Assembly: GCA_950295325.1 (NCBI GenBank)
Contig: OX485807.1
Coordinates: forward strand, 51,554,440-51,618,439
Length of the DNA stretch: 64,000 nucleotides
Reading direction: 5' to 3'
Source: Polytrichum commune
Lineage: Eukaryota > Streptophyta > Polytrichopsida > Polytrichales > Polytrichaceae
Part shown: positions 47,371-62,939 of the stretch, piece by piece
Layout: the number at the start of each line of letters is the position of its first letter
How positions within the stretch are numbered: the first letter of the stretch is position 1
Notes under the pieces: generated by a model
What the model was told of the DNA's origin: nothing
The model's input: only the letters and a program-made list of their open reading frames with translations
Database searches by the model: none
Position numbers and translations under genes: made by a program

Positions 47371-48282
47371 TTGAACACGACTACCTCGACTAGTTTTGAA
47401 CTTTCTTGCCAATTAATCGCCAACATCATGTTGAGTACCGTGATCGCGCTTCGTGTTGTTTAGTAGGTCGAAAAAGGAGGTAGGTGGTGAGGTTCGATGT
47501 CGGTGAGATTTCAAGTTGCTTGATCAGGCCAAAGAGTATGGAGGATCAAGCAAACACGAGCCTCAAAAATATCTCGAATGCACGATTGTCGAAATCACTT
47601 AAGAGTATCTTTGGTTTGGGGGATAATTGGGACCCATGCAACCACGCGTGCTTGTGGTTGCAATCCGCCCCATGCTTCGAAAGGAATTTCTGGCTCGACG
47701 CTTGTGTGGCCCAGTAGTTTTGGAATCATAAAAATATCGTCATCAGCGATGAGATTCGAATTACAATGAATGTTCAGCTAATTAACTCTCGGCGCAAATT
47801 TTGTGCAAATTGATTGTCGGTCGGTCGGTCGGCTCGAGCCTTAGTTTTGTGGAACATGCTCTACTTGTGGTTGGCTTTGGTTCGACTTTCCTTCAACCTC
47901 TACAGCTTGTGAAGTAAGTTCAGTTCGCAAGGGACCCTCCACCTTGATTCTAGAAAATAATTTGCAAGCCGATTTTGATTGGAATGGAGTGCAATTTCAG
48001 TCTTTCTAACAGCGAGAGATTGCGAAGGATTTAAATCACCACAAGTACAACTTCTAGATGTTGCCAAGTGGTTAATCTTCATGTTTGTAAATAAATTTAA
48101 GATTCCTCTTTCATTCAAAGGGTTTGATTATCAAACCCACACCCCAGCTCTACCTGAAGTTAGCTCAAAATTCCACCTTCTTCAAGAAAGTGGAAAGAAT
48201 TAGCAAAAATGCACACTACCTGTCCACTACCCATAAAATAATATTTAGCAGTGCAACTCGAGACATTTCTACGACGATTGTA
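47371..48282. other. Unassigned stretch with (TCGG)n
   Basis: Four TCGG units lie at 47817-47832. A 77-codon frame at 47484-47717 has no recognised motif. No gene is called. Confidence 0.35.
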
Positions 48283-48650
48283 GAGGCACCTATTCCCGAT
48301 CAGGATTCTATCAGCAATCTATAGGGTACCGGTATTTCGATTAGGTTGGGACTGAATTTTGATCGGCTTGGAGTTAATAGTGCCATGACACATGTCTTGG
48401 TTTTGAGTGCTAAAGTGAGGAGGAATGCGTGGTTATGGCAAACTCTAGACATTGGTAATATGTTTGGATCAACTTTTGGCTCCAAAAGTTCACAGTAAAT
48501 TCAATTTAAGGAATAAAGTTACCGAAAATATTTGTAGTCCTCTTGATTTCTATCTTCCTACACATGAAAGACTTGCATCGCCTTATACTTCTCCGGATCT
48601 GGCACAAAATCTCTTACGTGATTGGTTATGGATGCCTCTACTGTAAGTCT
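48283..48650 (-). repeat. Copy of the 332-bp repeat family (inverted relative to 28402-29075)
   Basis: CAAACTCTAGACATTGGTAA, AACTTTTGGCTCC and GCCTTATACTTCTCC follow 29310-29535. An upstream part (GGCACCTATTCCCGATCAGG) also parallels 29143-29200. Confidence 0.6.
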
Positions 48651-48879
48651 CATGCATGTGATCTCAACTTCATCACAAATTGGTGCAACCATTCTGAACT
48701 CTATTCATGAAATGGATTGACAGAGTCCTCATGTTTTCTCCCAAGCCCTCCAAATTGCAAACATCATTTTCAGCATGAGAGTGTGCATATGCAATGGCAA
48801 AAATTTGTACGCAAAGCCCGGGGAGGTCACTCCTTGGAAGGTATTGAGAGCCATGTTCAAAAATATGTAGCGTGGGAAA

Positions 48880-48885
48880 TTTATT
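48880..48885 (-). terminator. Candidate polyadenylation signal of the aldo-keto reductase gene
   Basis: TTTATT on the plus strand is AATAAA on the gene strand, about 265 nt past the stop codon. It is a chance-prone hexamer, listed as a candidate only. Confidence 0.3.
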
Positions 48886-49149
48886 CCTTCTAAAGGACGA
48901 TAATTTACAGAACAACAAAGATAAATATAGGGGACTAGAAATACGTTTGGAGAATATAAAAGAGGTATATATTCCCAGAATATCCGTCAGATGTATTTTG
49001 AAGAATCGATGAATATGCGCATTGCATATTACTTCATAGTGCCCTTGAAAACATCTCTTCATTATTATTGCACATGGGAGTTCGATGCATGCAAAAAGCA
49101 AGGGCTAAAGATCCTCCGCATTGCGAAGTGATATTTGTTTTGTCTGGCT

Positions 49150-54017
<4,868 letters not shown>

Positions 54018-54092
54018 CTCCACAAATTATGAATCGAACTCAAACAACCTCAACGTCGCACAAATCTATCAGTTACAATGAGAGCTTGGAAG

Positions 54093-54100
54093 CTATATAT
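54093..54100 (-). promoter_or_regulatory. Candidate TATA box of the reductase gene
   Basis: CTATATAT on the plus strand gives ATATATAG on the gene strand, about 75 nt before the ATG, which leaves room for a leader of about 45 nt. A MITE-A copy begins about 225 bp further upstream (54325), so the proximal promoter is short. Confidence 0.35.
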
Positions 54101-54324
54101 TCTATGCAGGTCGACTGATTGATGTCTAGTCGCCCTGAAAGTTCGACTTCTCTGAGCTGCGGGAGGCTTGGATCCGAGAATTATGAGAGAGGAGATGTTC
54201 TGCAGGTCGAGTTGGATCGTGGGATTTAAGTTTGCAGTAAGTGTGAGTATGAGCTCCCGAGTGCTTTTGTAGTGCGGGACTATCATCTGTAGTGTCAAAC
54301 TAGCGGCCGAGGTACAAGGGAGTC

Positions 54325-54640
54325 TAAGGTAGATGGGTCTTAAATGGTTACCTTTTCCCACTAGCCCACTTCCTCCCTCCTAGGATATGAAACACGCGAT
54401 TAGTATGAGATGGTTAGCAAATCCAAATCAAGGTCGTCGTGAGTTTGGGAGTTCATATGAATGTTTAATTCATTATCAAAGTGAAGATTCTCGTGCTCAT
54501 TAAATGGTCAAATAGGTACCTTTAATTATGTTGACTATTGAGTCTAGAGTGCTTATCAAAATTTGAGCATTGAGTTCAATCTCTTTGAAACGCATGCCTT
54601 ATTGGTATTTGTCCTTGGACTTAACAAAATGATCACCGTA
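54325..54640 (+). repeat. MITE-A subfamily 2 copy upstream of the reductase gene
   Basis: AAGGTAGATGGGTCTTAAAT, ACTAGCCCACTTC, AACACGCGATTAGTATGAGA and AAAGTGAAGATTCTCGTGC mark the copy. It is the clearest example of this subfamily's 5' end. Confidence 0.65.
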
Positions 54641-55100
54641 CCATGGATATTATTAGACTAATTTGAGGTTTCGGATGGCATCGGATTGTTTAGAAACATC
54701 CATTTATAAACCGCAAATATTTAAAAACTTTTTGATTCCACCTTTCCTAATAGATGGTTTTACAACGTACATTGACCCACGAATTGCTAGCAGTATGGGG
54801 AGGTTGCCAAGCAAACCATGTAGCTATGGTAAGTTCCAAGGGAGTTTCTAGTGTTCTTAGGTCAGTGTTCTTTAGGCGAGGCACAATGATCACCGTACCA
54901 TGGATATTATTAGACTAATTTGAGATTCCGGATGGCACAAACATTTAAAAGCTTTTTGACTCCACCTTTCCCAATGGGTGACTTTATGACGTACGTTGAC
55001 CCACAAATTGCTAGAGGTATGGGGAGGTTGCCAAGGAAACCGGGTAGCTATGATAAGTTCCAAAGGAGTTCCTAAGTTTCTTAGCTCAAGGTGATGACCA
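54628..55100. repeat. Tandem duplication with a shared open frame
   Basis: Two units start at the same block, ATGATCACCGTACCATGGAT (about 54630 and 54887). Each has an open stretch of about 46 codons ending in a stop at the same place, with shared residues YxDPxIA, MGRLPxKP and SYxKFQ. The first unit has an extra 40 bp or so before this stretch. I do not recognise the peptide. It could be a degenerate coding exon or a transposon fragment. Confidence 0.6.
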
Positions 55101-55185
55101 CCTTACCAAGGCTACATAATAGATCAAGTACCAAGTTTTAGAAAGCCAAAACGAGCCAACTTCAATGTTGCCCTATAAGATATGC

Positions 55186-55335
55186 AAGCGTTATTGTGGC
55201 TACTTTTCTTAATTGAATCCCTAGTTTTGATTGTATGTGGTTTGGAGAGGATCAAAGAGTAAACATCATAAAGACACGTGTTTAAAAGAGATTGGAGTAC
55301 GTCTACAAATATTAATAGTGGATGTTCAACTATTC
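55186..55335 (-). repeat. MITE-A fragment (inverted)
   Basis: GCAAGCGTTATTGTGGCTAC, TTGTATGTGGTTTGGAGAGG and CGTGTTTAAAAGAGATTGGA match the left half of 43911-44285. Confidence 0.6.
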
Positions 55336-56040
55336 TACATGCAATGAAATGAAAGGGAGCAAGCATAGTCAAATATACATAAAAGTGTTCCAGTAAACTA
55401 AAACCATAATTTTTTTGTCAAATGCCTAAACGTAGTAGCAAAGTGTGGTTCTTTTTTCATGGTGCTCTCTATTGTTGTGTTCGGTACTCAAATAAAGAAT
55501 ATCAAGATCCCGGGTATGCAACTCCGGTATTATATGGCCCCTAATTATAATAACTTATAATGCATTTCAGTCCAATCTCAAGTGATATAATTTGTTTTAA
55601 TGTAGGAAACTCTTGTAGCTCTTCTAACACATGAATCCAAAATGTATTTATATATAGGAAATGAATATTCCTTGAAGCATATAATTGCATTAAAAACCTA
55701 ACTATATGAGTTTTTTTGAAATACACTGAAGGCCACTATTATGATTTTGTTTGGAGAAAAAAATCAATTTAATGTAATTTTATCATGTTCTAAACAAGTT
55801 CTAGACAATTACGTGTTCAATATATCTACTTGCACACTACTTGCACTGTCTTCTAGAGTATGTAGATTTTTCTTGAAAAAATAATTAGCAACATAAACTG
55901 ATTGGCTTTGTAGATCAATGAGTTTTTCAATTGTTTATGATTTTTTCCTTCACAAAATTCAAAGTTAATATACAGTTTAGAATCACTTTTGCTGAAGCCT
56001 ATGCAGGGTAATGCAGGGTACTTGACGTGCTTGCGCACAA
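55336..56040. other. AT-rich unassigned sequence
   Basis: Nothing recognised; unusually AT-rich from 55540 to 55980. Confidence 0.4.
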
Positions 56041-56515
56041 AATTGATTTTAAAGTCCATGATGTCAAAGAGGCTAATGGGACTGAAAGTACGTCATGATG
56101 GTTTCAAACCATCTAATTACCTAGAGTGGCAGAGTGCAGTAGCCTTCTTGAGATAGAGGCTAAAGTCCATTTGGTGGTCCAATTGAAAGAAAGACTTGAA
56201 GCTCCGTAGAACAATATCTTGAAATAATGATGGAAACTCATCTCTAATGGGCTTATTTAGGGGACATGTGCCTCATTTTCAATCGCATTATAGGAGCAAG
56301 AGTGGCAAAGTCTAATTTCTCTAGAGATAAGGATACTCGTCCATCGTCCATTGGCAATGGTTCAAGGTGTGGTAAGCGGCAATGATCTTGTGTTGTGGTG
56401 GTGTCAATGGTTTCTTCAGGTACAACTCACATTCATAATTGAGAAAACCCTTGAGGTGGAGGTAATCTAGTTTCTTCCCACGTAGATGGAAAGAGCTCCA
56501 CTGTGAGCAAGAATC
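56041..56515 (-). pseudogene. LINE reverse-transcriptase tail remnant (copy 3, 3' part)
   Basis: It parallels 355-835 closely. On the minus strand it gives KKLDYLHLKGFLNYECELYL and KKPLTPPQHKIIAAY. Homology breaks off at about 56515, and the missing 5' part resumes at about 62129, so the two pieces look like one element split by an insertion. Confidence 0.7.
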
Positions 56516-57044
56516 CTTCCACCCTTTAATGCGTCCTAGTTTGGGTGGGGAATCCTTCTTCACACACCTTAAGCTACCACTTACACATGCACCTTCATTC
56601 CAATGGAGTGTGAGTGGAGTGGTGTGCAATACACCCTTTTATTACGAACTCACAAGCATTTATAAACACTCGTGTTACAACAACATGTTCAAATCCTTAC
56701 AATGTTCCTAGAATGATAGACCTAATTACCTCACCCTAATTCTTCTTATGTTCACCACCTGTGAGGCCAAACCACCCACCCTTAAGCGTCCTAGTCCGGG
56801 TGAGGGAATGGGTATCACATTCATGTTCACATAGCTCCCTCTTACCAACTTCATAAAACTCCATTTCAATTCCCATCAATTCTTGCACACCAATTTATTC
56901 CATAATAAGAGTACAAGCATTGAAAAATGCTCTTCTCTAGTTATCCCCTTCTCTCTACACTAAGTTACACACTTACTACCAAAAGCTCATCCCCCTAAGC
57001 TACCCTCTAATGGTGGAGTCAAATCCACCTAATGCCCTTGGACC

Positions 57045-57390
57045 TTGACCCTTGGACCTTGGCCATACCCGGCTCATACCCGGTCCTACACCGGATCCTA
57101 CACCGGTCCTCGGCCCCGCACCTTCGGCCACAAACCAGTAGCAATGTGCCTCAACCTTCGGCCACAACCAGTAGCAATGTGCCTCGGCCCTCGGCCACAA
57201 TTCAGTAGCCTTCGGCCCACAAATCCGTAGCAATTTTACCACAACCCAGTAGCAATGTGCCTCGGCCCTCGCCACAATTCAGTAGCCTTCGGCCACAACC
57301 CAGCAGCCTTGTGCCTCGGCCCTCGGCCACAAGTCAGTAGCCTTCGGCCCACAAATCCGTAGCAATTTTACCAATACCTCGGACCACAAC
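57045..57390. repeat. GC-rich minisatellite
   Basis: The motif CGGCCACAA-CAGTAGC with AATGTGCCTCGGCCCT or TTCGGCCCACAAATCCGTAG variants repeats about ten times with changing spacer lengths. It lies inside the 5.6-kb insertion. The variable repeats are not separated by unique spacers, so it is not CRISPR-like. Confidence 0.8.
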
Positions 57391-58306
57391 TTAGTAGCTA
57401 AAATGGAGCTCCTTGAGCTCCCCCCTTGCTCCACACACAAAAAGAGAGAGAGAACCACAAAAGAACCAAGAAACTTAACCCCTCACCTCTCTCCTACTTA
57501 GTAGGACCTAATCTTATCCACTAAGCCCTCACCCCCTAAACCGACAAGATAGGTCCCAATTCAAACACTTAACCCCAAGGTCCTTCCCCTTGCTTTATCA
57601 AACACCACTCACTTGCCCAAAGCACTCCCTAATGCCACTAAGCTTCTAATTAACCACACAAAATAGGCTTAAGGCCTAAAACATAAATCCACACCAAGCC
57701 TCACTCTTTTTATACTTTTTAATATTTCAATAATAACCTCCAATGCAATTCTAAGTAAATTCTAAACATAAAACAAATATGAGCAACCATTTTGGGCTCA
57801 TACCACCCTCCTACTAGTCCAGCACTAGTACCCACGTTTGCACCATGAGCTAAGTTCAACCCTCTCCACTGCAACCCCCTTTAGTCTTGAACTATGCAAG
57901 CTTAATTTCCACTAATTGTGCGGGAATTAAGGGCAACACCCTCATCTCACACCCACTGGTAGAACAAAATTATCCCTACACCTAAACCGCCTCCCTTCCC
58001 TAACCAACGTCATGCAGCAGAGTTGGGCGCTACAACAATTGCAGTTTCCCCCTCCCTACAGCTGCATTGACAACTCTTCTCAAGGCAGGCTAGTGTTTGG
58101 ATTAGCTCCCAATCACCCCTCTACTACTTTGCCGTCCGGCACCATGCGCAATAGCTCTTGCTCACGCCACTGCCGCATTCTTCCCACCAGTCGCCGGCCG
58201 AAATCACCTTAATGCCAATTGCAGTTGTGTCCCCTACCCTTGCAGCAATTGCCTCCTCACAAAACCCACCACAGGAGCAATTTCTAGCTGCGCACACCTT
58301 TGATCC

Positions 58307-59356
58307 TGCAATTGCACTCGGGGAGTTCACTGCGATAATATTAGAAAACAACGTGCGGGAAAATATAGGGTAATTTATATTCACAAAAGGAAAAACTTAG
58401 AATTTTCTTAGAAGTAATATAGGTGAGTATGTATGATAAAATTTGTATTATAAATAATATACGCTTGATACAAATAACGCACATTTTTTAAATATTTGTA
58501 AAAATATACCGTAGGATTTAAGGATCTTAGGTTTTTTTTTTAAATAGGGTGTCCTTTGTGTTCAGAGGCGGGAAGATTTTGGATGAAAAACTACGTCGAT
58601 TCACTTGAAAAAATGGGATGAAAGATTGATGAGGGTGGCTGACGGATTAGGGTTTAGGAAAAATTGGGGGAGAACGTTGCTGGAGGATTAGGTTTTGAGA
58701 GTTTTTTTCACTGTTCTAAGAGGTGGGGTTTGCGGTTTAGTGTTGGCGAGAGTTTTTTCTTCGACGTTGTTGACTTTCTGAGAGGTGGGGTTTGCAGGCG
58801 GCCTGTGTAGGTCATTCTCTCTCTCTACTTTGAATGGAGGTCGAATCTTCATAACGACCACACAAATCCAGCTTTGGAACTCGTGCCAGCATGTAAGTCC
58901 CATTTCACTCCCAAGTCCTGAGTCCAGAACGATGGTTGCCATCCGTTTGTTGTTGGTGTTTTAGTTGTTTTTTTTACACTCAGTACCGTTGTGTTTAATT
59001 GTGCGTGTAACTTGATTGAGGAACATGGGCTGATTTTGTTGTTTGAAACTGTTTATGAACACTCTTAATGTAAAACCTTGTTGTGCCTTGGATTTTGGTG
59101 ACTAAGTATTTTGAATGCTCTTAAACCCTTTGGAGCAAAATCAAATAATTATAATGAACATACCTAGCTTAAAATTAGAGCTTCATCAAATTTAAAAGTA
59201 ATTATAGGGTCATTTAAAAAACAAGAAATTAGCAAATTATATAATAATATGGTACAAAAAATTAAGAATGGATAATTAAATACCCTTTGAATAAATACCC
59301 TTGTCACGCATGTGTGTACATATATACATGTCTAGTGAACTCCCCGAGCAATTGCA
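58307..59356. repeat. Inverted repeat pair of 23-25 bp, about 1 kb apart
   Basis: TGCAATTGCACTCGGGGAGT (58307 onward, through TTCACT) is matched by the reverse complement of 59334-59356 with a 2-base gap. The enclosed 1 kb is AT-rich near the left arm. It then has a region with GATTAGGGTTTAG and repeated GAGAGGTGGGGTTTGC blocks (58719 and 58779) that looks like plant promoter or leader sequence. No open frame of note is present. Confidence 0.5.
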
Positions 59357-60640
59357 CTCAACAACACCACAATAGGTTCCAGACGGGGACAACCTTCAAG
59401 GATGTGAATGATCGGGGTGGGCTAGTCCCGAATGGCATAGGCACCAAATTTTGTTTATGCAGTAAACAAGTAGGTTTATGCTTCCTACCCAATCTATTCA
59501 GCCTAGTTAATTCGACACATAAGGACGGTCACGCACATCTAACCCCTTCCACATGATGGTTCCTCACCTAACTGCCTAATTCGGCAAGTAACCATTGTCA
59601 CCTAGTTCAGAAATTTCATGCACAACAACCTCATATCATGGCAAGGTGCTCAATCATCCCCTTTGGTCCTACTCAACAATGCATCCCTTCTACCCACTCA
59701 CGGTCCTAGTGCTGGATGAAACCCCAAAAGTCAGCAGTAGGCACAAGTTCTGCATTGATTGAAGGGTGGCAAGTGCAACCCTCTGCTGCGGCTGCGACTG
59801 TACAATCTAAGTGTTTCACGATGCTGACATCATGCTAATATGTGCAACTTAGTACAACCGGCGTTGCCTTGTGTCACCCAAAGTTCCTCACCCGTGATTT
59901 CGTCTTAGTCCGAGTGCGGAATTTTGGACTAACACGTAATTACCCTTGCACCCGTTGTCCTAGCCTCCTTTGTCTCGCCATCTTTCATTAGGGGGTCCTC
60001 CACCCTCTCCATTGATTGTGCACTTGATTTATTTCAACCAAAAGAGTGCGGGTGTTTAAAAACACTTACCTCAATGGTCAATCACCAATACGTTCAAAGT
60101 TACACACACCCCTTCCTACCTAATGAATCCAACACTTTAAATCTAAACATCATAAGTCTAAAAACTATAAGAGTGAATATTATAAATCCAAATACTATAA
60201 TTCCAATACTAAAAATCTAGATGCTAGAGCTAAGCACTTGTTCATGAATGCCTTGAGTCTAAATCACATCTAATAATGTAAGGCTAATCTTCAAGACTAA
60301 TTGATCTTGACTCTTCATCTTATAACCTCGCACACCTACATGCATCTCTCTTACTCCACACACACACAAACTCACCTACTTCAATAATGTAACTTTGTAA
60401 GTCTAACAAAACTAAATGCTCCAATGTTTCACAAACATAACTTTGCAAGTCTTAATAATCATAGGTGTGGATAATATAAATCCAAGCACTACAATTTGAA
60501 GACTATAATTTAAACTCTAAACTCTTCCAAACTACACTACTCCTAACAAGAGGTCAAACCTACTTAAAGGCCAACTAGTCTTGGTTCTTCACCTTAAAAT
60601 CATGCACATACACGTGCTCCTATCTTACTTCCCACACATC
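59357..60640. other. Interior of the 5.6-kb insertion
   Basis: C- and T-rich, gene-free sequence with short tandem-like patches around 60120-60240 (AATCTAAACATCATAAGTC-type). No coding features were found. Confidence 0.4.
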
Positions 60641-61080
60641 CACACTTATAACCCGTGGGGTGTCAAGGAGCACGAAGGAAAGAGGAAGAGAAAGGGAAGA
60701 ATGAGGGCTTATATAGTGAGTTGAGAGGGAGTAGGTGAGCATCCTTAAGATAAGCCTTCGTAATCCTCCTCTACTTTGTAGGCTCTCATCTTATCTTCTA
60801 AGTCTTTGTCCCTCAAACGAACAACCTAGATCCTAATTCAAACTTTTAACTCAAGGAACTACCATTGGTTCTCCACCTACTACACTCCCCAACTAAGGAG
60901 TTTCCTCACACTACTAATCTTCTAATCAATCCACTTCACACAAGCCTAATGCTTAAACATAACTTCCTTCAAGCTTCATTCTTTTTATATTTTTTGTGAA
61001 TAATCATAAAACATGAAAACATAACTTCTAATGGTTTCGAAGACTTAAGAACACATGTGAGCACCATTTTGGGCTCACAC

Positions 61081-62090
61081 CTTGCCTTACCCGCTCTTAC
61101 CTGGGCCCAATTCGACCAGTTAGCGACAAACAAGCTTGCTAATGGCCCGGTTCGTTTGCACTGTTGGGGCTATTGCGATTACCAAGGAAACATTCCTAAG
61201 TTGATGGTTACGATGTGGTGTGGATCTAACCCCAGGTGAGGCATAACAGCGGTTCGATTCACTGCTTGATTGCCTGATTTTGTGCGTCCTCATACATGAC
61301 CACGGTGACCGGCCTGGTTTCATGTGGCCTCCCTTTGTTACCTCTTGCAATGCTCTTTCGAGTTAGCCCCGCTCCGGGTTCCCCATGAGCCAAACGCAAT
61401 TACAGTTCTCCTCACACCCACTACAACAATCTTACTTCCAACTGATCCCACTTCCCTTCGTTGCCACCTATGTTATTAACCTCTCCGAAGCAACCCCACA
61501 CACACTCCTCCTCAATGAAAGAAAACACGCAAAAAAAAACAATGGACAACAATGACCCAAGCAAGAAGGGAAGTTTGTGCTCCCTCTCTCTAGAGAGCCC
61601 GATCGTAGTTAGGCCAATCGCTCCCTCATGACCAACTCCCTTCACTAGGGGACCACAACGTGCCTCCTTGCCACCTAGTTGCTTCTGAATCTTCGCAATG
61701 TCCCTAGCTCGATCCATGCTCCTAAGTGCATGGATCCCTCCCCACCGGTTCTCAACGCCCTATGCCGTTCAACCCAGCAGGGCTTCCGCATGCTCTTCTC
61801 CGGCTCTCTTCCTCTTGCGCCTAATGAGCCTCTCCTTCCCTACCTCCCGAGACCCCTCCAAATTCATCATTTTTTGTCGCACTGCTCGGCATCTTGGGGG
61901 CTGCCCGGAGAAAAAGAGGCTTGACTCTTTCTCTTTGACCTTTCCTTGCACTTTTCCTCTACCTTCCAATTAGCCTAGTTATTGCAATTTCACTTAGCTT
62001 TTGTTTTTCCCTTATCCTTTGAGTGGTTTTCACTTTTCTTTTACTTGCTTCTTACTTCCGAAATACGTCATTTTAAGAGTAATTAGCATG
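61081..62090. other. Right part of the 5.6-kb insertion
   Basis: Overlapping open frames at 61679-61973 on both strands have no recognised motif. No gene is called. Confidence 0.35.
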
Positions 62091-62128
62091 TGAGTGCAAC
62101 TTTTGGGCTCACATCCACTCTTCAACAA

Positions 62129-62450
62129 CAAATACCTCCTTGATATTATCATATGCTATTTTAGATTTGGTTGGGTTGTCATGTGTGTTCCAATGAGATA
62201 GACCCCATGATGTTTTCCACATGGTTGTTGAATTGTGTTAGGTGTTAAATCCATGTTTGGCCAAGTGTCGGGAAAGTGGGGCTAATTTATAGACTAACCA
62301 AGTAGGGGGAGATGTAGGTGAGCCATTGTTGAAAGCCTATAATGACCTTGAAAGCATGTAACTCTATGAGAAGTTCTCCAATTTTGGCCAACAAAATATG
62401 ATAGGTAGTCGAAGTATGCACTTTGACGTAAGTCGTCATTGTTGAAGGTA
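62129..62450 (-). pseudogene. LINE reverse-transcriptase tail remnant (copy 3, 5' part)
   Basis: ATACCTCCTTGATATTATCA, GGTTGGGTTGTCATGTGTG, CCATGATGTTTTCCACATGG and AGTTCTCCAATTTTGGCCAA parallel 845-1150. It continues the piece that stops at about 56515. Confidence 0.65.
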
Positions 62451-62510
62451 GAGCATTAGGTTGCTTGTAGTCATAGGATTGTGACTGCTAGAGGTATATA
62501 GAAAGGGTTT

Positions 62511-62824
62511 GATTTAAGTGGCTGGAAGGTGCAAATGCGTATTAAATTCAAAGAGAGTTTGATAAGAATGATTTGAGGAAGCAAAGGTATAATAGAATTG
62601 AAGATGGTATGATTTTAGTGATTCGAGATTGGAAAGGCACAATTGAGTTGTAGAGGGCTTGATTTGAATAATTTGAGGGTGCAAAGGTACATTTGAGTTG
62701 AAGAGGACCTAATTTGAATGGTTTGCAAGTGCAAATGCATATTAGAATTGAAGAAGGCATAATTTGAGTGCTTGAAGAATACCCACGCACATTAGAATTG
62801 AAGGGGGTATGATTTGAATGGTTT
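62511..62824. repeat. Minisatellite with exact 50-bp period
   Basis: Units begin at 62511, 62561, 62611, 62661, 62711, 62761 and (partial) 62811, with G/AATTTGAATG- or GATTTTAGTG-type starts followed by a TGCAAAGGTACATT-like and a AGAATTGAAGA-like part. The sequences diverge clearly between units, but the spacing is constant. The array ends at a G-run (62825-62837, broken by one A, then six more G). Confidence 0.8.
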
Positions 62825-62939
62825 GGGGGGGGGGGGGAGGGGGGTGGAAAACATACAATTTGAGAGCCAAAGAGTTTATTTGAGTCCAAGAGTCTTGGAG
62901 GCTTTGCTTAGTTTGAGATTCAACCTTCAGATAAGAACC

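Larger units (their letters stand above)
56516..62128. mobile_element. Insertion of about 5.6 kb splitting a LINE remnant; degenerate LTR-like content
   Basis: LINE homology stops at about 56515 and resumes at about 62129 at the next part of the family sequence. Inside, two stretches run in parallel in the same orientation. 57480-57810 and 60720-61080 share a TAGGACCTAATCTTATC-like block, CAATTCAAACACTTAACCC-like, TTCTAATTAACCACACAAAA-like and CTTTTTATACTTTTT blocks, and a final ATTTTGGGCTCA. This is the look of long terminal repeats about 3.3 kb apart. A third end-like sequence is at 62091-62112. No gag, protease, integrase or primer-binding site was found, and the terminal dinucleotides are unclear. 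It may be several nested elements. Confidence 0.4.

Noticed and set aside
48673-49101. 142-codon minus-strand open frame just past the reductase stop
   Set aside because: It lies in the likely 3' untranslated region of the reductase gene and shows no family features.
57045-57390. CRISPR-like alternation of repeats
   Set aside because: Repeat units vary in length and sequence and the intervening sequences are themselves repeated. The DNA is eukaryotic.
57783-57830. Helitron 3' end (hairpin followed by CTAG)
   Set aside because: A CTAG follows the first hairpin at a suitable distance, but the two other copies of the hairpin are not followed by CTRR, so the pattern does not hold.
56516-62128. 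Complete LTR retrotransposon
   Set aside because: No primer-binding site, polypurine tract, gag, protease, reverse transcriptase or integrase could be found between the LTR-like stretches. Only the repeat-like outline is reported.
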